DNA of 64,000 nucleotides from an uncultured Acidobacteriaceae bacterium (GTDB lineage Bacteria > Acidobacteriota > Terriglobia > Terriglobales > Acidobacteriaceae): the NCBI GenBank assembly GCA_903849645.1, contig CAINJJ010000031.1:62001-126000 (forward strand), written 5' to 3'. A model generated the notes under the pieces. The model had not been told where the DNA came from. It made no database searches and saw only the letters and a program-made list of their open reading frames with translations. The translations under genes were made by a program, and so were the position numbers. Shown here piece after piece: positions 18,149-26,787 of this stretch; the first letter of the stretch is position 1, and the number at the start of each line of letters is the position of its first letter.

Positions 18149-19351
18149 GTGTCCAACATCCCGCGCCAGATCGCCCCGCAGCTCGCCTCGGCCCTCCGCC
18201 GGTTCCCGGCCGTGGTGCTTACCGGCCCGCGGCGATCAGGCAAGACCACGCTGCTGCGCGCGGCCGTTCCTCATGCCCGGTACGTCCTGCTCGAGGACCC
18301 TGACATCCAGGACCGTGTGCGGCGCGACCCGCGCGCCTTTCTCGATGAGCTTCGCCCGCCGGTCATCTTCGACGAGATACAGAACACTCCCCAGTTGCTC
18401 GACTACGTCCGCACCCTCGTCGACGCGCATCCGCGCCGCATGGGCCGCTGGCTCTTTACCGGCTCCCAGGAGGCGCCGCTGATGCAGGGCATCACCGAGT
18501 CGATGGCCGGGCGCGCCGCCATCCTCCAGTTGCTTCCCTTCAGCCTTGCCGAGACCTCAAGGGCAGGTCTGTTGGCTGGCGGATTTCCCGAGGCCGTCCT
18601 CCACCCCAAGGGGCGCGATCTCTGGTACTCCTCCTATCTGCAGACCTACCTCGAGCGCGATGTGCGGCTGATCGCCAACCTGCGTGACCTGCCCACCTTC
18701 CGCCGCTTTCTTTCCCTGCTCGCCAGCCGCCATGGCCAGATGCTCAACCGCTCCGACCTCGCCGCGCCCCTGGGCGTCAGCGTTCCCACCATCTCGGAGT
18801 GGGTGCGCATCCTCGAGATCACCGGACAGATCATCCTCGTTCCTCCCTACTTCGAGAACTTCGGCAAGCGGCTGGTCAAATCTCCCAAAGTCTACTGGGG
18901 AGACACCGGCCTGGCCTGCCATCTGCTGGGCATCGAGTCCCAGGCGGAGTTGGAGCGATCACCTTTCCTGGGCTCGCTTTTCGAGGGCTTTGTCGCCTCT
19001 GAGATACTCAAGAGCCAGGTCAATCGCGGCCGTCGCAAGGAGCTTTACTACTTTCGCGACCAGCAGGGCCTCGAAGTGGACTTCCTCGTGCCTCAGCCCA
19101 ACGCCCGCTTCTGGCTGGTCGAGGCCAAGGCATCAAAAACCGTCCAGCCATCCATGGCCGCGCCCATGCTTGCGCTGGCCGGAGCCGCGGGCAGCCGTGC
19201 CCTGCGTCGTCTCGTGGTCCACCGCAAGCCGCGCACCGGCTCCGCCTCAAGAGCCCTCACACGGGGCGCGGAAGCTCTCACCCTCGAAGATTTCGCCGCG
19301 GAGGTCAACGGCATCCATCCCTCGCGCGCGGCCGCAAGCCCTGCCGCCTGA
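18149..19351 (+). CDS. AAA_14/DUF4143-type P-loop ATPase
   Basis: The 400-residue protein has Walker A GPRRSGKTT near residue 26, Walker B PPVIFDEIQN near residue 70 and sensor segment RWLFTGSQE. A winged-helix region follows (NRSDLAAPLGVSVPTISEWVRIL). The C-terminal DUF4143 part has GSLFEGFVASEI and the nuclease-like segment YYFRDQQGLEVDFLV ... WLVEAKAS. These ATPases are common, mobile between genomes, and of unknown function. The GTG start at 18149 leaves no room for a separate Shine-Dalgarno, so translation may be leaderless or controlled by the palindrome. Confidence 0.85.
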   Translation: MSNIPRQIAPQLASALRRFPAVVLTGPRRSGKTTLLRAAVPHARYVLLEDPDIQDRVRRDPRAFLDELRPPVIFDEIQNTPQLLDYVRTLVDAHPRRMGRWLFTGSQEAPLMQGITESMAGRAAILQLLPFSLAETSRAGLLAGGFPEAVLHPKGRDLWYSSYLQTYLERDVRLIANLRDLPTFRRFLSLLASRHGQMLNRSDLAAPLGVSVPTISEWVRILEITGQIILVPPYFENFGKRLVKSPKVYWGDTGLACHLLGIESQAELERSPFLGSLFEGFVASEILKSQVNRGRRKELYYFRDQQGLEVDFLVPQPNARFWLVEAKASKTVQPSMAAPMLALAGAAGSRALRRLVVHRKPRTGSASRALTRGAEALTLEDFAAEVNGIHPSRAAASPAA

Positions 19352-19430
19352 AGGCCGCAAAGGGCTTGGCGTTGTTGGATTTCTGTCGCAATCGAGGAGG
19401 GTCGCCGCTTCCAGAAGCCAACCCTTATCG

Positions 19431-19465
19431 TTGAGTATTTTAAAGTGCAACTTTAAATTACTCAA
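19431..19465. promoter_or_regulatory. Second, related palindrome 3' of the DUF4143 ATPase gene
   Basis: The arms TTGAGTATTTTAAAGT / ACTTTAAATTACTCAA (16 bp, one mismatch) are separated by GCA. The left arm repeats that of the 18115 palindrome. The two copies bracket the ATPase gene and 79 bp of 3' flank, a unit of about 1.35 kb. Confidence 0.65.
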
Positions 19466-19533
19466 ACGTGCGATTGGATCATTCAAGCATCGGACGACGA
19501 CTGAACGCCCCCGTTCTCCATGCCCCGCGCACA

Positions 19534-19562
19534 AGAAAGCCCGCCTTCGCGGCGGGCTTTCT
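19534..19562. terminator. Hairpin terminator downstream of sucD
   Basis: A perfect 12 bp inverted repeat, AGAAAGCCCGCC / GGCGGGCTTTCT, with a TTCGC loop lies 24 bp beyond the sucD stop. Read on the minus strand it ends the sucCD transcript. Confidence 0.8.
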
Positions 19563-19586
19563 GTGCCTCTGCAATGCGTTCAGAAG

Positions 19587-20462
19587 CTATCCCCTGCCGA
19601 TCACCCGCGCCAGCGTCTCGCCAATCTCGGCCGGCGAAACCACCACGTGAATCCCCGCCGCCGTCATGGCCTTCATCTTGTCCGCTGCCGTGCCCTGGCC
19701 GCCCGAAATGATCGCGCCTGCGTGGCCCATGCGGCGTCCCGGAGGCGCCGTTTGCCCGGCGATGAAACCCACCACCGGCTTCTTCACATACTGCTTCACG
19801 AACTCGGCCGCGGCCTCCTCCGCCGACCCGCCGATCTCGCCAATCATGATGATCGCCTCGGTCTCCGGGTCGTCATTGAGCAGCCGTAGCGCGTCGATAT
19901 GCGTGGTCCCGATGATCGGGTCACCGCCAATGCCGATCGCGGTCGACTGCCCGATGCCCCGCTGCGTCAACTGGTGCACCGCCTCATAGGTCAGCGTACC
20001 CGAGCGCGACACAATTCCAACCGATCCCTCTTTGTGAATGCGCCCCGGCATGATGCCGATCTTGGCCTTGCCGGGCGAGATCACGCCGGGGCAGTTGGGC
20101 CCGATGAGCCGCGACTTGGAGTTCTTCAGTTTGGCCCACACCTTGATCATGTCCAGCGTGGGAATCCCCTCGGTGATGCACACAATCAGAGGAATGCCCG
20201 CGTCCTCGGCCTCCAGAATTGCGTCGGCGGCAAACGGCGGCGGCACAAAAATCATGGTCGCATTGGCGCCGGTGGCTGCCACGGAGTCGGCCACGGTGTT
20301 GAACACCGGCCAGCCCTCGTGTGTAGTTCCGCCCTTGCCCGGCGTTACGCCGCCAACCACCACGGTGCCATATTCGGCGCAGCCCTTGGCGTGGAACGTA
20401 CCTTCCTTGCCGGTAAGCCCCTGCACAATCAGTCGTGTTTCCTTCGTTACCAGGACTGCCAT
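19587..20462 (-). CDS. sucD: Succinyl-CoA synthetase alpha subunit
   Basis: SucD is the CoA-binding and phosphohistidine subunit of the TCA-cycle enzyme that converts succinyl-CoA to succinate with ATP/GTP formation. The 291-residue protein has the Rossmann N-terminus ([18 protein letters not shown]), the [12 protein letters not shown] motif and the phosphorylated His in GHAGAI (H247). It starts one base after the sucC stop, so the two form an operon. A strong hairpin follows its stop. Confidence 0.97.
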   Translation of the reverse strand: MAVLVTKETRLIVQGLTGKEGTFHAKGCAEYGTVVVGGVTPGKGGTTHEGWPVFNTVADSVAATGANATMIFVPPPFAADAILEAEDAGIPLIVCITEGIPTLDMIKVWAKLKNSKSRLIGPNCPGVISPGKAKIGIMPGRIHKEGSVGIVSRSGTLTYEAVHQLTQRGIGQSTAIGIGGDPIIGTTHIDALRLLNDDPETEAIIMIGEIGGSAEEAAAEFVKQYVKKPVVGFIAGQTAPPGRRMGHAGAIISGGQGTAADKMKAMTAAGIHVVVSPAEIGETLARVIGRG

Positions 20463-20463
20463 C

Positions 20464-21642
20464 TTATGCCCCCACCTTCGCTGCCGCGACCGCCAGGTCC
20501 GCAGCTTCCTTCATCGTTGCGCCAATCTGGAAGTTCAACCCCGACTCCTTCAGAATCTGACGTCCTTCTTCCACGTTCGTGCCTTCCAGCCGCAGCACAA
20601 TGGGCACCTTCACGCTCAGTTTCCGCGCCGCCGCCACCACGCCCGTCGCCAGCCGGTCCACGCGCAAAATGCCGCCGAAGATGTTGATGAAGATGGCCTT
20701 CACATTGGCGTCGGAGAGCAGGATCTCGAAGGCGTGCTCGATCTGCTCCTGCGTTGCGCCGCCGCCCACATCGAGGAAATTGGCAGGGCTGCCGCCGGCG
20801 TACTGAATGATGTCCATCGTGGCCATCGCCAGCCCGGCGCCGTTCACCATGCAGGCGATGGAGCCGTCCAGCTTGATGTAGTTCAGCGCATACTTCGAGG
20901 CTTCCACTTCCAGCGGGTCTTCCTCGGCCACATCGCGCAGCGCCTTGATGTCCGCGTGGCGGAACAGCGCATTGTCGTCGAAGGTAATCTTGGCATCGAG
21001 GGCGAAGAGCTTGTCGTCGGTCGTCGTGATGAACGGATTGATCTCCACCAGCGACGCGTCGGTGTCTGTGAAGGCCTTGTAGAGGCTCTGAAAGAACGCC
21101 ACCGCCGCGTTGATCTGCGTGGGCTTGAGCCCCAGAGCAAACGCCAGCTTGCGCGCCTGCCAGCCGCCAAATCCAATCGCCGGGTCAATGGCCTCTTTGA
21201 AGATGGCTTCCGGCGTCTTGGCCGCAACCTCCTCAATCTCCATCCCGCCCGCCTGCGACGCCATGAACACCAGCTTGCCCGTCGCCCGGTCCAGCACGAT
21301 GCCCAGGTAGAGCTCGCGGTCGATCGACGCCGTCTCTTCGATCAGCAGTCGCTGCACCTTCTGCCCCGTCGGCCCGGTCTGGTGGGTTACCAGCGTCATG
21401 CCCAGAATATTCTTGGCATGCATCTCGGCGTCTTCGCGGTTCCGCGCCACCTTCACGCCGCCGCCCTTGCCGCGCCCGCCGGCGTGAATCTGCGCCTTCA
21501 CGACGACGCCCGTGGCGCCCTCGGCTAACAATTTGCGGGCCACCGTCGAAGCTTCTTCGAGCGTGTTGGCCACCTCACCGCGCGGCACGGCAACACCGTA
21601 CTTCGCGAGAATCTGCTTTGCCTGGTACTCGTGGATTTTCAA
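20464..21642 (-). CDS. sucC: Succinyl-CoA synthetase beta subunit
   Basis: This is the ATP-grasp subunit that binds nucleotide and succinate. The 392-residue protein begins [22 protein letters not shown] and has the grasp-loop segment [18 protein letters not shown], the metal/nucleotide residues in LVEINPF, and the C-terminal signature VDRLATGVV. Length and order are normal. The promoter lies in the 166 bp shared with the divergent trpD. Confidence 0.97.
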   Translation of the reverse strand: MKIHEYQAKQILAKYGVAVPRGEVANTLEEASTVARKLLAEGATGVVVKAQIHAGGRGKGGGVKVARNREDAEMHAKNILGMTLVTHQTGPTGQKVQRLLIEETASIDRELYLGIVLDRATGKLVFMASQAGGMEIEEVAAKTPEAIFKEAIDPAIGFGGWQARKLAFALGLKPTQINAAVAFFQSLYKAFTDTDASLVEINPFITTTDDKLFALDAKITFDDNALFRHADIKALRDVAEEDPLEVEASKYALNYIKLDGSIACMVNGAGLAMATMDIIQYAGGSPANFLDVGGGATQEQIEHAFEILLSDANVKAIFINIFGGILRVDRLATGVVAAARKLSVKVPIVLRLEGTNVEEGRQILKESGLNFQIGATMKEAADLAVAAAKVGA

Positions 21643-21808
21643 AGCTTTGAACCACCTGGACCGCTGTTGTAATGGAGGGATTCGGGGCCGGCCCGTAAGA
21701 AAGCCGGGTCAGCGAAGCCGTGCCAGCGGTAAGCAAATACTATCTTGCGCGGCGAAGGAGCGGCAAACCCAGAGCCGCGCGCGCCTGCCGCCGTTACCAT
21801 AAAGAGAT

Positions 21809-22882
21809 ATGGCTTCCCTCAGGCAATACCTCAAACCGCTGGCTGAAGACGGAACCGCACTCACCCGCGACCAGGCAGCTCACGCCCTCGAACTGATCCT
21901 CACCGGCGAGGTGCCTGAAGTGGAGACCGCCGCCCTGCTTACCGTCATGGCGACCCGCGGCGAACAGGCTCCCGAACTCGCCGGCTTTGTCGAAACCATG
22001 CGCGCCCGCGCGACGTCCGTTCCTCTCACAGAGGAGGAGCGCGCCGCCCTGGTCGACGTGGTCGGCACCGGCGGCGGAGGCCCGCTCACCTTCAACATCT
22101 CCTCAGGCGCGGCTCTGGTGGCGGCGGCAGCCGGCGCCAAGGTGGCCAAGCACGGCAACCGCGCCGTCACCTCGCTCTGCGGCGCGGCCGACGTGCTGGA
22201 GGCTCTCGGCGTGCCCATCGCGCTCCCCCCGGACCTGGCCGCCGCCTGCCTGCGCGAGACAGGCTTCATGTTCCTCTATGCGCCGCTCTATCACCCCGCC
22301 ATGAAGGCTGTCGGCCCCCTCCGCCGCGCCCTCGGCTTCCGCACCATCTTCAATCTCTGCGGCCCTCTCACCAACCCCGCCGGCGCCCGCGCCCAGGTCA
22401 TCGGCGTCCTCGCTCCCAGCCGTGTGCTTCTCGTGGGACGGGCCCTCGCCGCCCTCGGCGCCCGGCGCGCCTTCGTCGTTCACGGCACGGACGGCATTGA
22501 CGAACTCACCACCACGGGCGAGTCCGTCGTCGCCCGCATTGAAGAGACGGAGCCCGGCGCGCCCCCCAAGCTCAACGCCGCCCGCATTACTCCGGAGATG
22601 GCCGGCCTGCCGCGCACCACGCTCGACCAGTTCATTGGCGGCGACGTGGCTACCAACGCGGCCCTGCTCTACGACGTGCTCACCGGCATCCCCGGAGCCC
22701 GCCGCGACATCGTCCTGCTCAATGCCGCCGCGGCCCTGGTCGCCGCAGGCCTCGCCGGCGACCTCAAGGAGGGCGTCCTCCTCGGCGCGGAGGCCATCGA
22801 CTCCGGCCAGGCCGCAGCCACCCTGGCCAAACTCCGCCAGTTCGGGGAAAAGTACACACCCACGCCCTCGTCCGCTGGCTAA
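21809..22882 (+). CDS. trpD: Anthranilate phosphoribosyltransferase
   Basis: TrpD transfers anthranilate to PRPP in tryptophan synthesis. The 357-residue protein shows the TFNISSGAA loop, KHGNRAVTS, HPAMKAVGPLRR and GPLTNPAGA. The PRPP-binding signature GTGGD reads GTGGG (G86-G90), so the acidic residue is a Gly here. No other trp gene is nearby, so it appears to be a detached copy. The start ATG at 21809 begins the conserved helical domain. Confidence 0.92.
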   Translation: MASLRQYLKPLAEDGTALTRDQAAHALELILTGEVPEVETAALLTVMATRGEQAPELAGFVETMRARATSVPLTEEERAALVDVVGTGGGGPLTFNISSGAALVAAAAGAKVAKHGNRAVTSLCGAADVLEALGVPIALPPDLAAACLRETGFMFLYAPLYHPAMKAVGPLRRALGFRTIFNLCGPLTNPAGARAQVIGVLAPSRVLLVGRALAALGARRAFVVHGTDGIDELTTTGESVVARIEETEPGAPPKLNAARITPEMAGLPRTTLDQFIGGDVATNAALLYDVLTGIPGARRDIVLLNAAAALVAAGLAGDLKEGVLLGAEAIDSGQAAATLAKLRQFGEKYTPTPSSAG

Positions 22883-22890
22883 ATCGAGGT

Positions 22891-22913
22891 TGGTCTATAC
22901 ATGGTATAGACCA
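22891..22913. promoter_or_regulatory. Operator-like perfect palindrome upstream of vapBC
   Basis: The arms TGGTCTATAC / GTATAGACCA are perfect 10-mers separated by ATG, ending 17 bp before the antitoxin start. AbrB-type antitoxins with their toxin normally bind such repeats to repress their own operon, so this is the likely autoregulatory site. Confidence 0.75.
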
Positions 22914-22930
22914 CTGAGGGGAGGCCTCGC

Positions 22931-23239
22931 GTGCCGCCAACCGACACCGCTCCCAAGCTGCCGGCTGTCCCTGCCACTCAGCTGCCGACCAGGACCGCCA
23001 AGCTCTTCAAGAATGGTCGCAGCCAGGCCGTGCGCCTTCCCAAGGAGTTCCAGTTCGAGGGGACCGAGGTGGCCATCCGGCGAGATGCAGCAACCGGCGA
23101 AGTGGTGCTCTCCTCCCCCCCGATTTCGCAATCCAGGTCGTTGCAGGCGCGGTTTGATGTCTTCGACTCGCTCGAAATCCCCGAGGATTTCCTGAAGCGG
23201 GAGGTCCACATGCCGGTCGAGCGAGATCTGTTTAAGTGA
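22931..23239 (+). CDS. vapB: VapB-type antitoxin (AbrB/SpoVT fold)
   Basis: After a Pro/Thr-rich N-terminal stretch of about 20 residues comes the DNA-binding segment [21 protein letters not shown], diagnostic of VapB/AbrB antitoxins, then a C-terminal part that should wrap the toxin ([19 protein letters not shown]). The GTG at 22931 has GGGGAGG upstream. It overlaps vapC by 4 bp (GTGA), so toxin translation is coupled to antitoxin translation. The palindrome at 22891 is the probable operator. Confidence 0.85.
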   Translation: MPPTDTAPKLPAVPATQLPTRTAKLFKNGRSQAVRLPKEFQFEGTEVAIRRDAATGEVVLSSPPISQSRSLQARFDVFDSLEIPEDFLKREVHMPVERDLFK

Positions 23240-23643
23240 CTACCCAGTACCTGCTCGACACCAATACCGAGAGCTGCGCCATCAAAGGCGATTCGCTGCC
23301 CGTTCGCAAGCGTCTCAAGTCAGTTCCAGGAGCGCTCGTCGTACTGTCTGTCTTTACCCAGGCAGAGCTCCTTTACGCCTTGGCGCGCAAACCGCACGCA
23401 ACGCGACTGCGCCACGAGGTCGAGGCCTTTCTCCAGGAATTCCGCATTCTGCCCTGGAACTCCGAGGCCGCCCATGCCTATGGCGAACTGCGGGCGGCAC
23501 AAGAGCGGAAGGGGCAGCCCCTGAGTCACGAAGACCTCATGATCGCCGCCCATGCGCTCTCGCTCAAACTCATTCTGGTCGCCAGCGACAGGGCCTTCTC
23601 CTTCGTCGACGGCCTCAAGACTGAAGACTGGACGGTAAGTTAG
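23236..23643 (+). CDS. vapC: VapC-type PIN-domain toxin ribonuclease
   Basis: The 135-residue PIN-domain protein has the catalytic acids in YLLDTNTES (N-terminal Asp), in [11 protein letters not shown] (Glu), in [12 protein letters not shown] (Asp) and in [11 protein letters not shown] (Asp). PIN toxins cut RNA using Mg2+ and are blocked by the co-encoded antitoxin. All four acidic positions are present, so an active enzyme is expected. The GTG start overlaps the vapB stop. Confidence 0.88.
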   Translation: MTTQYLLDTNTESCAIKGDSLPVRKRLKSVPGALVVLSVFTQAELLYALARKPHATRLRHEVEAFLQEFRILPWNSEAAHAYGELRAAQERKGQPLSHEDLMIAAHALSLKLILVASDRAFSFVDGLKTEDWTVS

Positions 23644-23707
23644 CCCGCGGCCCCCGCTCCGAATCCCATCTTCCAAGGAACCTCTGAACAAGTCGGTGTC
23701 TTGAAAG

Positions 23708-23760
23708 GGCACGGCTTCAGCCGTGCCGATAAAGCCAGCAAAATCAATGGGCTTTAGCCC
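23708..23760. repeat. Intergenic double palindrome repeat
   Basis: Two small palindromes follow each other: GGCACGGCT-TC-AGCCGTGCC (23708-23727) and GGGCT-TT-AGCCC (23749-23760). The first is related to the palindrome at 39406-39425. I recognise this type of element as widespread between genes in Acidobacteria. It lies between vapC and the convergent DUF1810 gene. Confidence 0.6.
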
Positions 23761-23806
23761 CTGAGGGAAGTTCATCGCAGGGAAACATGACTCGATCAGG
23801 GGTTCC

Positions 23807-24241
23807 CTAATTTCGCGGATGGCTCAGCAGTTCCAGCGTCCGCGGGTCCGGCTTGCCGCCAAAATACTTCTCCAGCGCCTCCCGGAAGACCGGGAACTCC
23901 CCGCCCGCCTGCGCAAACAGCGTCATGGACGAGCGAAACTTCAGGTTGTCCGGCGTGTCCAGAATCTGCTGGATGCTCCGCCCCTTCACGGCATTCACCA
24001 GCCCCGCGCACGCCACCAGCCTTGGCCCCAGCAACGGGTGGTGCAGGTAGGCCTGCGCCTCTGCCAGAGACCCAATCCCGTAGAACCCGGCCTGCGGGCT
24101 TCGGCCCAGCCCCTTCATCTGCGGAAAGACGAACCATATCCAGTGCCCGCGCTTCTCCCCGGCGCGCAACTCGTCCAGCACCTGCGCCAGCACCCCGCTC
24201 TGCGCGCTCACAAACCGTTCCAGGTCAAATTCGTCTTCCAA
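23807..24241 (-). CDS. DUF1810 family protein
   Basis: The 144-residue protein carries DUF1810 hallmarks: FDLERFVSAQ at the N-terminus, RGHWIWFVFPQMKGLG, and the later segments YLHHPLLGPRL and DNLKFRSSMTLF. The fold is all-alpha and its function is unknown. It is a single gene with an ATG start at 24241, 26 bp downstream of the probable anti-sigma gene on the same strand. Confidence 0.88.
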   Translation of the reverse strand: MEDEFDLERFVSAQSGVLAQVLDELRAGEKRGHWIWFVFPQMKGLGRSPQAGFYGIGSLAEAQAYLHHPLLGPRLVACAGLVNAVKGRSIQQILDTPDNLKFRSSMTLFAQAGGEFPVFREALEKYFGGKPDPRTLELLSHPRN

Positions 24242-24267
24242 TTTCCCCGCCCTCCGTCGCCTGACGC

Positions 24268-24654
24268 CTACAACAGTTCAGCCCGCCCCGCCAGCCGTCG
24301 CGCCAGCAGCCAGGACACTAGCGAAATGGTCAGCGCCAGAGCCACCCAGCCCGCCTGCTCCAGGGGAAGCAGCAGTGCGCCGGAGAGATCCGGCAGCTTC
24401 ACCGGGACAGCCGACCCCGCAGCCAGTCCCCCGCGCACCAGCGCCCATGCGCCCCAGCCAAACACCCCCGCTGCCAGCACAATCCCGGGCAAGGCCCGCT
24501 TCCAGGGGAAGGGAATCGGCGCAGGCGCAGCGGCTTCTTCCTCCACCCGCTCCATGACCGCAGCCAGAAAACCCGAAGCAGGCGCCAACTCCTCCTCCGA
24601 TGCCAGAATCCGGTCAATCATCCCCGGCTCGCTCTGCTCTGCTTTCCGATTCAT
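24268..24654 (-). CDS. Small membrane protein, probable anti-sigma factor
   Basis: The 128-residue protein has a cytoplasmic N-terminal stretch of about 50 residues with acidic helices (MIDRILASEEELAP, FLAAVMERVEEEA) and two transmembrane helices (LPGIVLAAGVFGWGAWALV and VALALTISLVSWLLA). It starts 2 bp after the ECF sigma stop. That position and topology are typical for a membrane anti-sigma factor, but no zinc anti-sigma HxxxCxxC motif is present. The call rests on context. Confidence 0.5.
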   Translation of the reverse strand: MNRKAEQSEPGMIDRILASEEELAPASGFLAAVMERVEEEAAAPAPIPFPWKRALPGIVLAAGVFGWGAWALVRGGLAAGSAVPVKLPDLSGALLLPLEQAGWVALALTISLVSWLLARRLAGRAELL

Positions 24655-24656
24655 CG

Positions 24657-25265
24657 TCAGGCCTCCTTTCCCGCTTGCACCGATTCCATGCCCATCGCGG
24701 CGTGTTCAGCTTCCAGGTGCGGAAACCGTCTTCGCAGCAGAGCCCGCGCCCGCGACAGCCGCGCCTTCACCGTGCCCTCCGGCAGCCCCATCGTCCGCGC
24801 CGCCTCGCTTACGTCCATCTCATGAAAATAGAACAGAATCACCGCCTCCCGGTAGCGATGCGGCAGCGCCAGCACAGCTCTCCGGACGGCCTCGGCGCTC
24901 TCCCCCGCCGCCACGGCGCGGTACTGTCCCGCGGCCGCGGCCGGCTCCGGCGCATCTTCCATGGGCAGCTCCGCCACCGGAACCCGCTTCAGCTCCGTGC
25001 GGAAGACGTTGGCTGCCAGCGCAAACAGCCAGGTGGAAAAGCTCCCCTCCCGCCGCCAGCGCCCCAACCCCCGCCAGGCCTTCACAAAGGCCTCCTGCGC
25101 CATCTCTTCCGCGCGGCCGCGGTCGCGGCAATAGCGCCAGGCCATGTTTACCAGCGGACCCTGCCAGCGCCGCGCAATGCCCTCAAACGCGCGCACATCT
25201 CCGGCCAGAACCCGCTCCACATCGGCCAGGTCGTCGGACGCGCTTTTTGGCGCTTCAGGGCTCAT
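24657..25265 (-). CDS. ECF-type RNA polymerase sigma factor
   Basis: The 202-residue protein has region 2 (AMRYCRDRGRAEEMAQEAFVK-like segment and LGRWRREGSFSTWLFALAAN) and region 4 (LALPHRYREAVILFYFHEMDVSEAAR followed by GLPEGTVKARLSRARALL). It lacks regions 1 and 3, as ECF sigmas do. The ATG at 25265 was chosen because AGGGAGAG precedes it; the frame is open further upstream without family similarity. It is divergent from the membrane protein at 25424, a possible target, and is followed by the probable anti-sigma gene. Confidence 0.92.
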   Translation of the reverse strand: MSPEAPKSASDDLADVERVLAGDVRAFEGIARRWQGPLVNMAWRYCRDRGRAEEMAQEAFVKAWRGLGRWRREGSFSTWLFALAANVFRTELKRVPVAELPMEDAPEPAAAAGQYRAVAAGESAEAVRRAVLALPHRYREAVILFYFHEMDVSEAARTMGLPEGTVKARLSRARALLRRRFPHLEAEHAAMGMESVQAGKEA

Positions 25266-25423
25266 GGTGAACACTCTCCCTGCGGTGTGACAAGCCTGCC
25301 GAGCCTCCGGTTGCATTTTCTCGCGCGTGCCAGCCGCTCCAACAAAATGCAACCGCCCAGCGCCTGCCCCGGTCCTACCGTTTGCAGGCAACAAAATCGC
25401 AGCACGCAATTCAGGAGGATTCT

Positions 25424-25864
25424 ATGACTTACCTCGCAATGATGCACTTCGACAACGAGGGAATATTCGCCAATCCCGTCATGGGTCTGTGGATGTTCCT
25501 CTCCATCGGCGCCGTCGCCCTCTTCGTCGTCTTCATCCCCCTCACGTCCTGGATCGAGGCCCGCCGCAGAGAGCGCGAAGCCTTCTACAAGGCCGACTCC
25601 CTGCGCCGCATCGCCGAGTCCTCCGCGGGTGGGGCCCAGGCTGCCCTCGACCTCCTGCAGCAGCAGGACCGCATGCAGCGCATGAAGTCCCGCGAAGGCG
25701 TAAAGATCGGCGGGCTCGTCAACCTCGGCGTCGGCATTGCCCTGCTCATCTTTCTGCGCGCCCTCATCCCCCACGCGCCCATCTACCTATGCGGTCTCAT
25801 TCCCGCCTTCGTCGGCGTGGCACTGCTTGTCTACGGGCTCTTCCTCGCTCCCCGCATCGAGTAG
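25424..25864 (+). CDS. Inner-membrane protein of unknown function (DUF6249-like, tentative)
   Basis: The 146-residue protein has three predicted transmembrane helices: about residues 22-44 (MFLSIGAVALFVVFIPLTSW), about 102-120 and about 126-142. Between the first two is a charged cytoplasmic segment (EARRREREAFYKADSLRRIAE) like the linker of DUF6249 proteins. The ATG at 25424 follows TCAGGAGG. It shares a 158 bp divergent promoter region with the ECF sigma gene and may be part of its regulon. Confidence 0.55.
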   Translation: MTYLAMMHFDNEGIFANPVMGLWMFLSIGAVALFVVFIPLTSWIEARRREREAFYKADSLRRIAESSAGGAQAALDLLQQQDRMQRMKSREGVKIGGLVNLGVGIALLIFLRALIPHAPIYLCGLIPAFVGVALLVYGLFLAPRIE

Positions 25865-25913
25865 GACCTCGCTGGGCGAAAGCCTGAATCATTCAACCCG
25901 TGGGGTGCATCCA

Positions 25914-25941
25914 GTAGATAGTTGTTTGAACGACTATCTAC
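25914..25941. promoter_or_regulatory. Operator-like 28-bp palindrome before the DODA dioxygenase gene
   Basis: The arms GTAGATAGTTGTT / AACGACTATCTAC (13 bp, one mismatch) are separated by TG. The right arm directly abuts the AGGAGG ribosome-binding site (25942-25947). A repressor bound here would block initiation or translation. The size and symmetry suit a dimeric winged-helix repressor of the MarR kind, but no such gene is adjacent. Confidence 0.7.
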
Positions 25942-25954
25942 AGGAGGACGCCCC

Positions 25955-26761
25955 ATGACCACCGCTCGCCAGCCCGCCATCTTTCTCCCCCACGGCGGGG
26001 GACCCTGCTTCTTTATGGATTGGACCTGGGGCCCCGCCGACACCTGGCACGCCACACAGCGCTTCCTGGAGGGGCTTGCCGCCACCCTTCCCGCCCCGCC
26101 CACGGCCATCCTGGTCATCAGCGGCCACTGGGAAGAGCCGGCATTCACCGCCAGCACCGCGCCCTGGCCCGGCCTCATCTTTGACTACTCCGGCTTCCCC
26201 GATCACACCTACCGGCTCACCTGGCCCGCGCCCGGCGACCCCGCGCTGGCCAGCCGCGCCGCCGGCCTGCTGGCCGGGGCCGGGCTTCCCGCCGCCGTCA
26301 GCCCCACCCGAGGCTACGACCACGGGGTCTTTGTCCCCCTCAAGGTGGCTTTTCCAGAGGCGCGGATTCCCGTCGTCTCGCTCTCCCTGGCCGCCTCGCT
26401 CGACCCCGCGCTCCATCTGGCTGCCGGCCGCGCCCTGGCCCCCCTCCGCGACGAGGGAGTCCTGATCGTCGCCAGCGGCATGAGCTTCCACAACCTGCGC
26501 GGCTACCTGCGCCCGGAGACCCCCGAGCGCTCCAGCGCCTTCGATGTCTGGCTCACCCGCGCCGTCGAGTCCCCGGCCGCCGAGCGCTCCGCCCTGCTCA
26601 CCGCCTGGCGCGAGGCGCCGTTTGCCGCCTGGGCCCATCCCCGCGAAGAGCACCTGATTCCCCTCATGGTCGCGGCCGGCGCTGGAGGCGATGCCCCCGG
26701 CAAGCGCATCTTCAGCGACGAGCCCATGGCAGCCGCCATCAGCGCCTATCGGTTCGACTGA
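25955..26761 (+). CDS. DODA-type extradiol ring-cleavage dioxygenase (LigB family)
   Basis: The 268-residue protein has the LigB/DODA signature: FLPHGGGP at the N-terminus with a metal-binding His, VISGHWEE, the catalytic region YDHGVFVPL, SGMSFHNL and AHPREEHLIPL. Class III extradiol dioxygenases use a non-haem metal to open catechol-type rings; bacterial members of this subgroup act on small aromatic substrates. The ATG at 25955 follows a strong AGGAGG, and the 28-bp palindrome just upstream suggests inducible control. Confidence 0.88.
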   Translation: MTTARQPAIFLPHGGGPCFFMDWTWGPADTWHATQRFLEGLAATLPAPPTAILVISGHWEEPAFTASTAPWPGLIFDYSGFPDHTYRLTWPAPGDPALASRAAGLLAGAGLPAAVSPTRGYDHGVFVPLKVAFPEARIPVVSLSLAASLDPALHLAAGRALAPLRDEGVLIVASGMSFHNLRGYLRPETPERSSAFDVWLTRAVESPAAERSALLTAWREAPFAAWAHPREEHLIPLMVAAGAGGDAPGKRIFSDEPMAAAISAYRFD

Positions 26762-26787
26762 TCTTCGATTGGTCCCGCAACCGGCGG

